Source of the DNA: a bacterium | GTDB taxonomy: Bacteria; Verrucomicrobiota; Kiritimatiellia; UBA8416 | Length of the DNA: 10,474 nucleotides | Direction: 5' to 3' | Assembly: GCA_020048935.1 (NCBI GenBank) | Contig: JAIFLS010000190.1 | Location: forward strand, 1 to 10,474 | Shown here: in pieces, positions 1 to 5,988 of the stretch | Layout of the letters: each line of letters opens with the position of its first letter | Numbering within the stretch: position 1 is the stretch's first letter | Notes under the pieces: generated by a model | Database searches by the model: none | The model's input: only the letters and a program-made list of their open reading frames with translations | What the model was told of the DNA's origin: nothing | Position numbers and translations under genes: made by a program

Positions 1-2
1 AT

Positions 3-701
3 CTGCCGGAGGAGCTCGAGGTAACCGGTGTCTTTGACCTGGGCATGCGCGACTTCGACGGTGGCTTTGTGCTGACCGATATCGGCATTGCGCGCGATCT
101 GGTCGGGATGGTGCAGGGCGCCTATTCGGTGTATGTCATGACGGCGGACGCCTTCCAGTTCGAGGATTATGCAAGGCGGGTGCGGGAGGCGGCGGGCCCT
201 CTCTATGCTGTGGAGAGTTGGCAGGAGGTCGACAAGATGCTGTTCGATGCCCTGGCACACGAGAAGACCATGATGTTCGTGCTGCTGGCGTTCATCACGA
301 TCGTGGCGATCTTCTGCGTTACGGTGACGCTGATCGTGATCGTCGTGCAGAAGACCTCCGAGATCGGCCTGCTCAAGGCACTGGGAGTGCCGACCTGGAA
401 GATCCTGCTGGCGTTCCTGATCCACGGCTGGGCGCAGTGCCTGGTCGGTACTCTGGCTGGCGTCGGGGCGGGGCTTCTGATATTGAACAACCTTAAGAAT
501 ATTGTCGGGTTGCTGGCTTCGTTCAATGTGTCGGTCTTTCCCAAGGCGATCTACGGGCTGGCGGAGATCCCGTGGGCGATCACGGCTGGCGACCTGGTGC
601 AGGTCGGGGTTCTAGTGATGGTGGCCTGCACGGGGTCGTGCATTATCCCGGTGCTGCGGGCGGCGTTCCTTCAGCCGGTTGAGGCGTTCAGGCAGGAGTA
701 G
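3..701 (+). CDS. LolC/LolE-type ABC transporter permease (FtsX fold), 5' truncated by the window edge
   Basis: This is the C-terminal 232 residues of an inner-membrane permease. The frame is open from base 3, so the true start lies upstream of the window. Numbering the visible fragment from base 3, a periplasmic segment is followed by three hydrophobic helices at about 90-115, 139-161 and 199-219. That is the C-terminal membrane pattern of the FtsX/MacB/LolC family. Two LolC/LolE landmarks are visible: an 'LAHEKTMMF' stretch before the first helix, and 'KTSEIGLLKALG' between helices one and two, the cytoplasmic coupling segment that contacts the ATPase. Four bases separate its stop from the LolD-type ATPase gene, whose ribosome binding site lies inside this gene's 3' end, so the two are co-transcribed and probably form one transporter. 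In the family this complex extracts lipoproteins from the inner membrane and hands them to LolA. A general FtsX-type exporter cannot be excluded, because the N-terminal half is not visible. Confidence 0.88.
   Translation: MPEELEVTGVFDLGMRDFDGGFVLTDIGIARDLVGMVQGAYSVYVMTADAFQFEDYARRVREAAGPLYAVESWQEVDKMLFDALAHEKTMMFVLLAFITIVAIFCVTVTLIVIVVQKTSEIGLLKALGVPTWKILLAFLIHGWAQCLVGTLAGVGAGLLILNNLKNIVGLLASFNVSVFPKAIYGLAEIPWAITAGDLVQVGVLVMVACTGSCIIPVLRAAFLQPVEAFRQE
693..698 (+). promoter_or_regulatory. Ribosome binding site of the LolD-type gene
   Basis: CAGGAG lies seven bases before ATG 706, within the last codons of the permease gene. It selects ATG 706 over the upstream in-frame ATG 679, which would put nine extra residues before the ABC domain and overlap the permease gene. 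Confidence 0.6.
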
Positions 702-705
702 TATT

Positions 706-1377
706 ATGCTAATCGAGGCGGAGAATCTGCATAAGCGGTATTTGCTCAAGCGCAGCGAGGTGCATGTGCTGCGCGGGGCGGATCTGCGGGTGGCGAGCGG
801 GGAGACCGTCGCGATCATCGGGCGCAGCGGAGCGGGCAAGAGCACGTTGCTGCATATCCTCGGCGGCATAGACCGTCCGGATACTGGCAGTGGTAAAGTG
901 CGGATCGATGGCGAGGACCTTTACGCGCTGTCTGGCGCGAAGCGAACCCGGATGCGATCGGATCGGATCGGATTCGTCTTCCAGACCTACCACCTGCTCA
1001 ACGAGATGGATGTGCTCGAGAATGTCATGCTGCCGGCCCGTGCGGCCGGGCATCCGCAGCAGCCGTCCCGCAAGCGCGCACTGGAGCTGCTGGATGCGGT
1101 CGGGGTTGCCGACCGCGTACGCCATACGCCGCTTGAGCTTTCCGGCGGCGAGCAGCAGCGGGTGGCGATTGCCCGCGCACTGATCAACGATCCGGTGGTC
1201 GTGCTGGCGGATGAACCCACGGGCAACCTCGATGTGGAGACCGGCGAAAGCGTGCTGCGGTTATTGTTCACGCTGACACGTGACCGCGGGCATGCGCTCG
1301 TGATGGTAACGCATAACGATGAAATCGCCCGGACCTGCGATCGGGCGATGCGGCTCGTGGATGGGCGACTGGTTTGA
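706..1377 (+). CDS. lolD: LolD-type ABC transporter ATP-binding protein
   Basis: A complete 223-residue cytoplasmic ATPase, the usual length for LolD. All nucleotide-binding motifs are intact: Walker A GRSGAGKST (39-47), Q-loop glutamine at Q93 in 'FVFQTYHLL', ABC signature LSGGEQQRVAIARA (145-158), Walker B VVVLADE (164-170) with catalytic E170, D-loop in 'PTGNLD', and switch histidine H203 in 'VTHND'. The 'HLLNEMDVLENVMLP' stretch and 'DEPTGNLD' are typical of the LolD/MacB/FtsE group. The start at 706 is set by the CAGGAG ribosome binding site. It follows its permease partner by four bases and would power it by ATP hydrolysis. A MacB-like or other FtsX-partner ATPase is the main alternative, since sequence alone separates these subfamilies poorly. 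It is probably the last gene of its transcription unit, because a T-rich, non-coding gap follows. Confidence 0.88.
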   Translation: MLIEAENLHKRYLLKRSEVHVLRGADLRVASGETVAIIGRSGAGKSTLLHILGGIDRPDTGSGKVRIDGEDLYALSGAKRTRMRSDRIGFVFQTYHLLNEMDVLENVMLPARAAGHPQQPSRKRALELLDAVGVADRVRHTPLELSGGEQQRVAIARALINDPVVVLADEPTGNLDVETGESVLRLLFTLTRDRGHALVMVTHNDEIARTCDRAMRLVDGRLV

Positions 1378-1528
1378 TTCTATTTGTGTTAATTTTTGTT
1401 TTGCGCTGATTACTTTTATTCGGTAACGTTGCTCCCAATCAATTACGCCGTTCTGGCTTTTCGAATAGTCGGCAATGGCTGCGTGGGACGCGGATGTCGG
1501 GGATGGCACTATGCGAAAGGGGATGAAG
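1378..1528 (+). promoter_or_regulatory. Intergenic region, probable promoter and leader of the pilus-like operon
   Basis: This is the longest gap between genes in the window. Its first 50 or so bases are markedly T/A-rich compared with the surrounding GC-rich coding sequence, which is what a promoter region usually looks like here. A weak sigma-70-like pair can be proposed: TTGCGC at 1401-1406 and TAACGT at 1424-1429, separated by 17 bases. Each hexamer matches only about three of six consensus positions, so the exact site is uncertain. No convincing stem-loop with a T-run was found for termination of the ABC transporter genes. The right-hand part overlaps alternative upstream starts (1475, 1511) of the next gene. 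Confidence 0.35.
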
Positions 1529-2161
1529 ATGCTGAAACGAACGTTTGGTAGCGTGGCCGTGGCGCTGTTCCTCTTGGCGGGTGCTGATCAAGCCATTTCC
1601 CAGTCCAATGTGGAAAAGAAACTGCTACCGGAGGAGCAGATCCGGGTGCGTCGCTTTGTCGGGATCGGCCCGCGTGCGCTCGCCACGACTCCTATTTACC
1701 AGACCAGTATCGGTGCCGGGGCCAAGCGTGCACAGGATTGGCATGTCGTGACGGTGAATTATGATTCCGCGCCGGAATGGATGAATGACCTGCTGGTTGA
1801 GTTTCATGTGTTGACGATGATTCCGGACCCCGAGACGCGCAAGAATCTCTATTCACTGTACAAGAAGACGGTACGATATGTGGATATCGAGCGGGGGAAG
1901 GATCACCGGGCGATGGCGTTCCTGCGCCCAGCCGCGATCAATCGCTACGGCAAGGTGGTCGCCAGCGCGGCGGTCTTGACCGTCGAGGGTAAAGTGGTGG
2001 ACGAGCAGAGCGAGACGGCGGTTGATCTGCCGGAATTCTGGTGGCGTAATCCGCTCGTGATAGACAGTCCAGCGCTGACGGTTCGCGAGGGCTACCTTCT
2101 GAATCGTACAGAGTCGCCGTGGGCTTTGGTAAATCCGGATGATTACGAGGTTATAAAGTAG
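1529..2161 (+). CDS. Exported Amuc_1102-like pilus-system protein
   Basis: A 210-residue protein with a signal peptide: a basic start (MLKR), a hydrophobic core at about residues 6-18 and a likely cleavage near residues 22-25. The rest alternates hydrophobic and polar residues in a beta-rich pattern, with a conserved-looking 'PEWMNDLLVEFHVL' near the middle and 'ESPWALVNPDDY' at the C-terminus. It has no catalytic motif I can name. Its place directly before PilM matches Amuc_1102, for which an immunoglobulin-like, pilin-related fold has been reported. The function is otherwise unknown and is assigned mainly from position and size. The start is chosen at ATG 1529 because AAAGGGGA (1516-1523) lies five bases upstream. 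In-frame ATGs at 1511 (weaker GGGGA at 1499-1503) and 1475 are alternatives that lengthen the n-region by 6 or 18 residues. Its stop codon overlaps the GTG start of the next gene by one base. Confidence 0.75.
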   Translation: MLKRTFGSVAVALFLLAGADQAISQSNVEKKLLPEEQIRVRRFVGIGPRALATTPIYQTSIGAGAKRAQDWHVVTVNYDSAPEWMNDLLVEFHVLTMIPDPETRKNLYSLYKKTVRYVDIERGKDHRAMAFLRPAAINRYGKVVASAAVLTVEGKVVDEQSETAVDLPEFWWRNPLVIDSPALTVREGYLLNRTESPWALVNPDDYEVIK

Positions 2162-3810
2162 TGTCTATGTTTGATCGAGACAGGGTACTTGCTCTTGACT
2201 TGGGTGCCTGCAAGATTGTGCTGGCCGAGTTCCAGTTGGTCAAGGGGGGTGGACCGGTACTGTTGCGTTACGGGATTCGCCAGATTGAGGGCGAGGGCGG
2301 TAACGAGACAGACCGGTTGGCTTTCATTGTTACTGCCATCCGCGATTTGATGCGCGAGCAGGCGATCCGTCCGGCCCCGATCCTGATGACGGTCTCGGGC
2401 CAGGCCGTTTTCCCGCGTTTCGTCAAACTGCCGCCGGTCGGTCGCGACAAGCTTTCACAGATCATCCAGTACGAGGCGGAGCAGAATGTGCCGTTCCCGA
2501 TGAACGAGGTGGTCTGGGACTACCAGTTGATCGGCGATGATTCGGAAGAGCTGAACGTGATGCTGGTGGCGGCGAAGGTGGATAGCATCAAGCGGCTGAC
2601 CGACTGCGTCCAGGCGGCGGACCTGGAGCCTGATGTGGTGGATGTCTCGCCGATGGCGCTTTACAATGCCATGCGCTACAACCATCCGGAGCTGGAAGGC
2701 TGCGTGATGATGCTGGATATCGGCGCACGCTCGTCGAATCTGATCTTCATCGAGGAAAACCGGATTTTCAGCCGTAGCATCCCGGTGGCTGGCAACGCGG
2801 TGACTCAGGAATTGATGAAGGAGTTCGAGACCGATTTCGCGGCGGCGGAGCGACTGAAGCGGGAACTGGGCTTTGTGGCGTTTGGTGGTGTCTATGCCGG
2901 GGCGGACAACGAGACGGCGGACCGGGTCTCCAAGATTATCCGTTCGGTATTGACGCGGTTGCACGCCGAGGTCAACCGCTCGATCAACTTCTACCGCAGC
3001 CAGCAGGGCGGCAGTCCGCCGGCATCGGTGCTGTTGACGGGCGGTTCCTCGATGATCGCGCATGTCGATACGTTCTTCCAGGACAAGTTGAAGGTTCCGG
3101 TTGGCTATTTCAATCCGTTTGCGCGGGTGTCGGTGTCGGAGGAGATCGATGCGGAGCGTTTGAACGACGACATGCAGAGCATGGGGGAAGTGGTCGGCCT
3201 GGCGCTGCGGCGAGCCGGTCAGTGCCCGGTTGAGATCAACCTGATGCCCCCGGATCTGGTCGCGCTGAAGGTTTTCCGCCGTCGTAAACCGTTCTTTGCG
3301 CTGTCGGCAGCCGGCATCGTGCTCCTGATGCTCTGCTGGTGCGGTTATTTCTTCAGTGCCGGAGCTGCCTATGAAAAACAAGTCGATACCGTGAAAAAGG
3401 AAATCAAATCCTTTACGGAGACCAAGCGGCAGCTGGAGCAGGCTGTAGCGCAGCGGGCTGCGGCAGCGGACAGACTGGCGGAAGTGACGGATTTGATCGG
3501 GAGCCGCAGCCGCTGGATCGAGGTCCTGGATGGAGTCCGGGGATGCATGCAGGAGGGCATGTGGGTGACGGCGATCACGCCCGAAGTCACGGGCACCCGG
3601 ATTCCGCGAGTGGATATCACCCTTCAGGCGTTCTCGGATCGCCTGAAGGATGACGAGCAGGGAACGGCTTCGGAGCGGTTGCGCAACCGGTTGCGGTCGA
3701 CGACGCTGTTCAGCGAGAACAGCGAGATTGTGAGTGAAATGGCCGTCGGGGCTTACCTGCGGCGTTTCTCGATACGGCTTGAACTTGTTAACCCGATAAA
3801 CGTACAGTGA
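2161..3810 (+). CDS. pilM: PilM-PilN fusion protein, type IV pilus inner-membrane platform (Amuc_1101-like)
   Basis: A 549-residue protein in two parts. Residues 1-355 are an actin-like PilM/FtsA-type ATPase: phosphate-1 loop 'DLGACKIVL' (13-21), the PilM-typical 'VKLPPV' and 'YEAEQNVPFP' (88-113), phosphate-2 loop 'DIGARSSNL' (186-194) and adenosine motif 'LLTGGSSMI' (291-299). Residues 356-366 contain 'INLMP', like the PilN N-terminal peptide that docks into PilM. Next come a basic 'FRRRKPFF', one membrane helix (378-399), a predicted coiled coil (about 403-440) and a PilN-like periplasmic domain (about 450-549). The PilM part should be cytoplasmic and the PilN part periplasmic. The start is GTG 2161, with GAGG ten bases upstream. 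ATG 2167 is possible but is 16 bases from that site. The GTG shares its first G with the preceding TAG, suggesting translational coupling. No separate pilN occurs in the window, consistent with a true fusion. Confidence 0.9.
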   Translation: MSMFDRDRVLALDLGACKIVLAEFQLVKGGGPVLLRYGIRQIEGEGGNETDRLAFIVTAIRDLMREQAIRPAPILMTVSGQAVFPRFVKLPPVGRDKLSQIIQYEAEQNVPFPMNEVVWDYQLIGDDSEELNVMLVAAKVDSIKRLTDCVQAADLEPDVVDVSPMALYNAMRYNHPELEGCVMMLDIGARSSNLIFIEENRIFSRSIPVAGNAVTQELMKEFETDFAAAERLKRELGFVAFGGVYAGADNETADRVSKIIRSVLTRLHAEVNRSINFYRSQQGGSPPASVLLTGGSSMIAHVDTFFQDKLKVPVGYFNPFARVSVSEEIDAERLNDDMQSMGEVVGLALRRAGQCPVEINLMPPDLVALKVFRRRKPFFALSAAGIVLLMLCWCGYFFSAGAAYEKQVDTVKKEIKSFTETKRQLEQAVAQRAAAADRLAEVTDLIGSRSRWIEVLDGVRGCMQEGMWVTAITPEVTGTRIPRVDITLQAFSDRLKDDEQGTASERLRNRLRSTTLFSENSEIVSEMAVGAYLRRFSIRLELVNPINVQ

Positions 3811-3817
3811 CGCAGGC

Positions 3818-4846
3818 ATGAAAAAAGCCCAGATAATCACCCTTTCCTTGTGCGCCACCAGCGCGATTGCGCTTCTGGCAGCGGGCTTTGTCCTTTATCG
3901 CGGGATCTCGCGATTCGGACAGGCGCGCGAGGCGCTTGACACGGCCAAAACCAGGCTTGAAGGGTTCTACCGCGAGCCGGTTTTCCCTTCGTCCGATAAT
4001 GTGCGCCGGGAGCATACCAACACGGTGACACTGGCACGTTGGTTTGATGAGCTGGCGGCGGAATTGCGCAAGGGTAATGTCGTCAGTGCGGAGCGAAGTC
4101 CTTCGACGTTCAAGAGCGTGTATCTCGAGAAAACGCTGGCGCGGCTGTTGCAGGAGGCTCAGGCCGCCGGAACGGAGCTCCCGGCGAATTTCGGTTTCGG
4201 TTTTGGACAGTATGCCGGAACGCCGACCCTGCCGAGTCCCGAGGATGTGCCGCGCCTGATGGAGCAGTTGGTGCTGGTAAACCGTATTTCCATGATCCTG
4301 TTCGCGAATCGCGTCAAGGCGCTTCGCGCGGTCGAGAGGGCGGCATTCGAGAGTCAGCCCACGACGACTGCCGCTGCACCGGGCGCCGTGCCCGTGGTGG
4401 AGCCCGCCACGCCGAGGAGGAGAGGCCCCGGGGCTCAGCAGCCAGCAGCAGCCGTGCCGCCCCCGCCTTCAGGCAGTCAGCCCGGTGTGATTCGGGAAGG
4501 GGCGTTGTTCGCCAAGTATCGTTTTGTGATTGAATTCAATGCCAAGGAGAGCGCCTTGATCGGGGTCTTGAACGCCTTGGCGGCCAATCCTACCTTTACG
4601 GTTGTCAAGGTTGTGCGTTTAAATAAGGATATCCCGGTGCTGATGCCTGTGATGGTGGATGCGGCGGCCGCAGGTGGTGTTACCACCATCCCCGGGTTGG
4701 GAGAACCGCCGCCCACTGCGGAACCGGCGTTGCGGCTTGGCCCTGCTTATCCGGTCTGTGGTCTGGAAATGGAGATACCGATGCAGGTCCGGATGGAGCT
4801 GGATGTCTATAAATTCAAGGGGGATTCCGATGGATCTGGGGATTAA
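3818..4846 (+). CDS. Amuc_1100 family pilus-like protein (PilN/PilO-type layout)
   Basis: A 342-residue bitopic protein. A short basic N-terminus precedes one membrane helix (about 6-27) and a helical, probably coiled-coil stretch (about 30-85). A first globular region follows (about 95-178, including 'LPANFGFGFGQY' and a long helix around 144-172). A Pro/Ala-rich linker (about 178-222) then leads to a second alpha/beta region (about 228-335) containing 'FVIEFNAKESALIGVLNAL' and a C-terminal strand 'PMQVRMELDVYKF'. From memory, this order matches Amuc_1100 of Akkermansia, a periplasmic protein with PilN/PilO-like folds encoded between a PilM-like gene and the Amuc_1099 gene, as here. It would assemble with the PilN part of the preceding protein and link to the secretin. 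It lies seven bases after the PilM stop, with only a weak ribosome site (GCAGG), suggesting coupled translation. Its last 17 bases overlap the next gene. Confidence 0.82.
   Translation: MKKAQIITLSLCATSAIALLAAGFVLYRGISRFGQAREALDTAKTRLEGFYREPVFPSSDNVRREHTNTVTLARWFDELAAELRKGNVVSAERSPSTFKSVYLEKTLARLLQEAQAAGTELPANFGFGFGQYAGTPTLPSPEDVPRLMEQLVLVNRISMILFANRVKALRAVERAAFESQPTTTAAAPGAVPVVEPATPRRRGPGAQQPAAAVPPPPSGSQPGVIREGALFAKYRFVIEFNAKESALIGVLNALAANPTFTVVKVVRLNKDIPVLMPVMVDAAAAGGVTTIPGLGEPPPTAEPALRLGPAYPVCGLEMEIPMQVRMELDVYKFKGDSDGSGD
4817..4824 (+). promoter_or_regulatory. Ribosome binding site setting the Amuc_1099-like start
   Basis: AAGGGGGA lies five bases before ATG 4830, inside the 3' end of the Amuc_1100-like gene. 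It fixes the start at 4830, which gives an N-terminus followed by one clean membrane helix. The same frame is open to ATG 4659, but that upstream part is only a shadow of the preceding gene. Confidence 0.6.
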
Positions 4847-5906
4847 CGGTTTCCTTGGCCGGATAAGGGAACACTACGACAAGGTGATTGCCTTCGCGGT
4901 CCTGCTGGCGTTGATCTCGTCAATCGCTCTGCTGGCGGTCAAGATCAACATGCTCCGGCAGGATGAAATCGATTTCAAGGGGTGGCTTAAGGGCCTTCGT
5001 CCGCAGAATCCGGAGGCGGTGCTGGTGGAACCAACCGCCTACGACCAGGCGCGACAGTACCTCAGTACCCCGTTGCTGCTTGGCGTGCCTGGCGTGGAAG
5101 GGTCCAGCAACACGTGGATGTTCGTGCCGGAAACCCGTTACAACTGCCGGGAGTGCCGTCATCCGGTGTCCATCGCGGCTGAGATCTGCCCGTTCTGCAA
5201 TAATAAGCCGGCCGAGGAAGCCAAGCCGGAGCCGCTGGATCATGACGGAGACGGCATGCCGACCGATTGGGAGCGCCAGTACAAGCTGGACCCGTTTGAT
5301 GCAACCGATGCCCAGAAGGACTTCGATGGGGATGATCACACGAATCTGGAAGAGTTCAATGCAGGCAAGGATCCCACTGACCCGAACAGCCGTCCGCCGT
5401 CGATTGGTCGGGTTAAAGTGGATGGTATTACCGCGCCGCAGTTCGGACTGATGTACAAAAGCAAGGTCAGAACGGCATCAGGTTATAAGTATGGATTGAA
5501 CTACCGGTTGCCGAGCGGAGAGATCCGGACGGAGTTTGTCAAGATCGGGGACACGGTCGAGGGCTTCAAGGTAGAGGGCCATGTCGAGAAAAGCGAGCCG
5601 GCCAAGCCGCCTGCCCTGGGGAAGGTGGACGTCTCGGAGCTGACCCTGCTGGCGCCCAAGGGGGACCCCATTGTGCTGGTCATGGGGCGTGCCGTGAGTT
5701 ATGTCGAACTGATTGCGCATCTTTCGCTCAAGCTGCGGGATGAGGTTCAACGGTTCGATGTGCGCAAGGGAGATTCGTTTGAAGTGGACGGGGGGACTTA
5801 TTCGGTGATTGACGTTGACGCAAAAGGACGGAGTGTGGTAATTAAGGGAACAGCTTCGGATTCGGCAATCACCATTGAGCAGGAACCGGGGGGTGGGGAT
5901 CGTTAG
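4830..5906 (+). CDS. Amuc_1099-like pilus-system protein with cysteine ribbon and calcium-type repeat
   Basis: A 358-residue single-pass membrane protein. Residues 19-38 form one helix, so the rest is probably periplasmic. The order after it is a linker region (40-100), a four-cysteine ribbon with C106-x2-C109 and C120-x2-C123 ('CRECRH' and 'CPFC'), and a thrombospondin type 3/dockerin-like acidic segment (about 137-185). That segment reads 'DHDGDGMPTDWE', 'DFDGDDHTNLEEF' and 'DPTDP', with regularly placed Asp ligands for Ca2+. A beta-rich C-terminal part follows (about 190-358), with 'VKIGDTVEGFKVEGH' and 'FEVDGGTYSVIDVDAKGR' resembling the small beta domains of PilP/GspC-like connectors. 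Position between the Amuc_1100-like gene and the secretin supports an Amuc_1099 assignment and a connector role. The start at 4830 overlaps the previous gene by 17 bases. The PilP-like role is inference; the ribbon and the acidic repeat are read directly from the sequence. Confidence 0.8.
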   Translation: MDLGINGFLGRIREHYDKVIAFAVLLALISSIALLAVKINMLRQDEIDFKGWLKGLRPQNPEAVLVEPTAYDQARQYLSTPLLLGVPGVEGSSNTWMFVPETRYNCRECRHPVSIAAEICPFCNNKPAEEAKPEPLDHDGDGMPTDWERQYKLDPFDATDAQKDFDGDDHTNLEEFNAGKDPTDPNSRPPSIGRVKVDGITAPQFGLMYKSKVRTASGYKYGLNYRLPSGEIRTEFVKIGDTVEGFKVEGHVEKSEPAKPPALGKVDVSELTLLAPKGDPIVLVMGRAVSYVELIAHLSLKLRDEVQRFDVRKGDSFEVDGGTYSVIDVDAKGRSVVIKGTASDSAITIEQEPGGGDR

Positions 5907-5918
5907 TCACCACGCCCC
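5888..5918 (+). promoter_or_regulatory. Imperfect inverted repeat (hairpin) across the Amuc_1099-like stop codon
   Basis: The arms GGGGGGTGGGGA (5888-5899) and TCACCACGCCCC (5907-5918) pair at 10 of 12 positions around a seven-base loop holding the TAG stop. The hairpin is GC-rich and should be stable in RNA. A T-run (5939-5943) follows only after about 20 bases, so this is not a canonical intrinsic terminator. It may instead protect or process the mRNA, or attenuate read-through into the secretin gene. Confidence 0.4.
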
Positions 5919-5973
5919 GAACAGGGTATGGCAGGTCGTTTTTGTTGCTGGCGGGATTTAATAGGACAGACTC

Positions 5974-5980
5974 AAAGGAG
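5974..5980 (+). promoter_or_regulatory. Strong ribosome binding site of the secretin gene
   Basis: AAAGGAG lies eight bases before ATG 5989 and is the best Shine-Dalgarno match in the window. It supports ATG 5989 over ATG 5992. Unlike the genes before it, the secretin does not overlap its upstream neighbour, so it appears to be translated independently. Confidence 0.65.
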
Positions 5981-5988
5981 AAGGTAAC

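Noticed and set aside
1504..1518. TGGCAC resembling a sigma-54 -24 element upstream of the pilus-like operon
   Set aside because: The matching TTGC -12 element is absent at the required spacing (GAAA is there instead), and the site lies only about 20 bases before the chosen start codon.
1475..1528. ATG 1475 as start of the Amuc_1102-like gene
   Set aside because: It lacks a ribosome binding site and would add acidic residues (WDADVGDG) before the signal peptide, which is atypical. ATG 1529 or 1511 fits better.
2455..3858. Minus-strand open frame of 467 codons opposite pilM
   Set aside because: It is Arg/His/Gln-rich with no recognisable domain and lies wholly opposite a clear PilM-PilN coding frame. 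It is a typical GC-rich shadow frame.
5888..5943. Intrinsic terminator ending the operon before the secretin gene
   Set aside because: The T-run is about 20 bases from the hairpin rather than immediately after it, and the secretin belongs to the same functional set. It is kept only as a possible regulatory hairpin.
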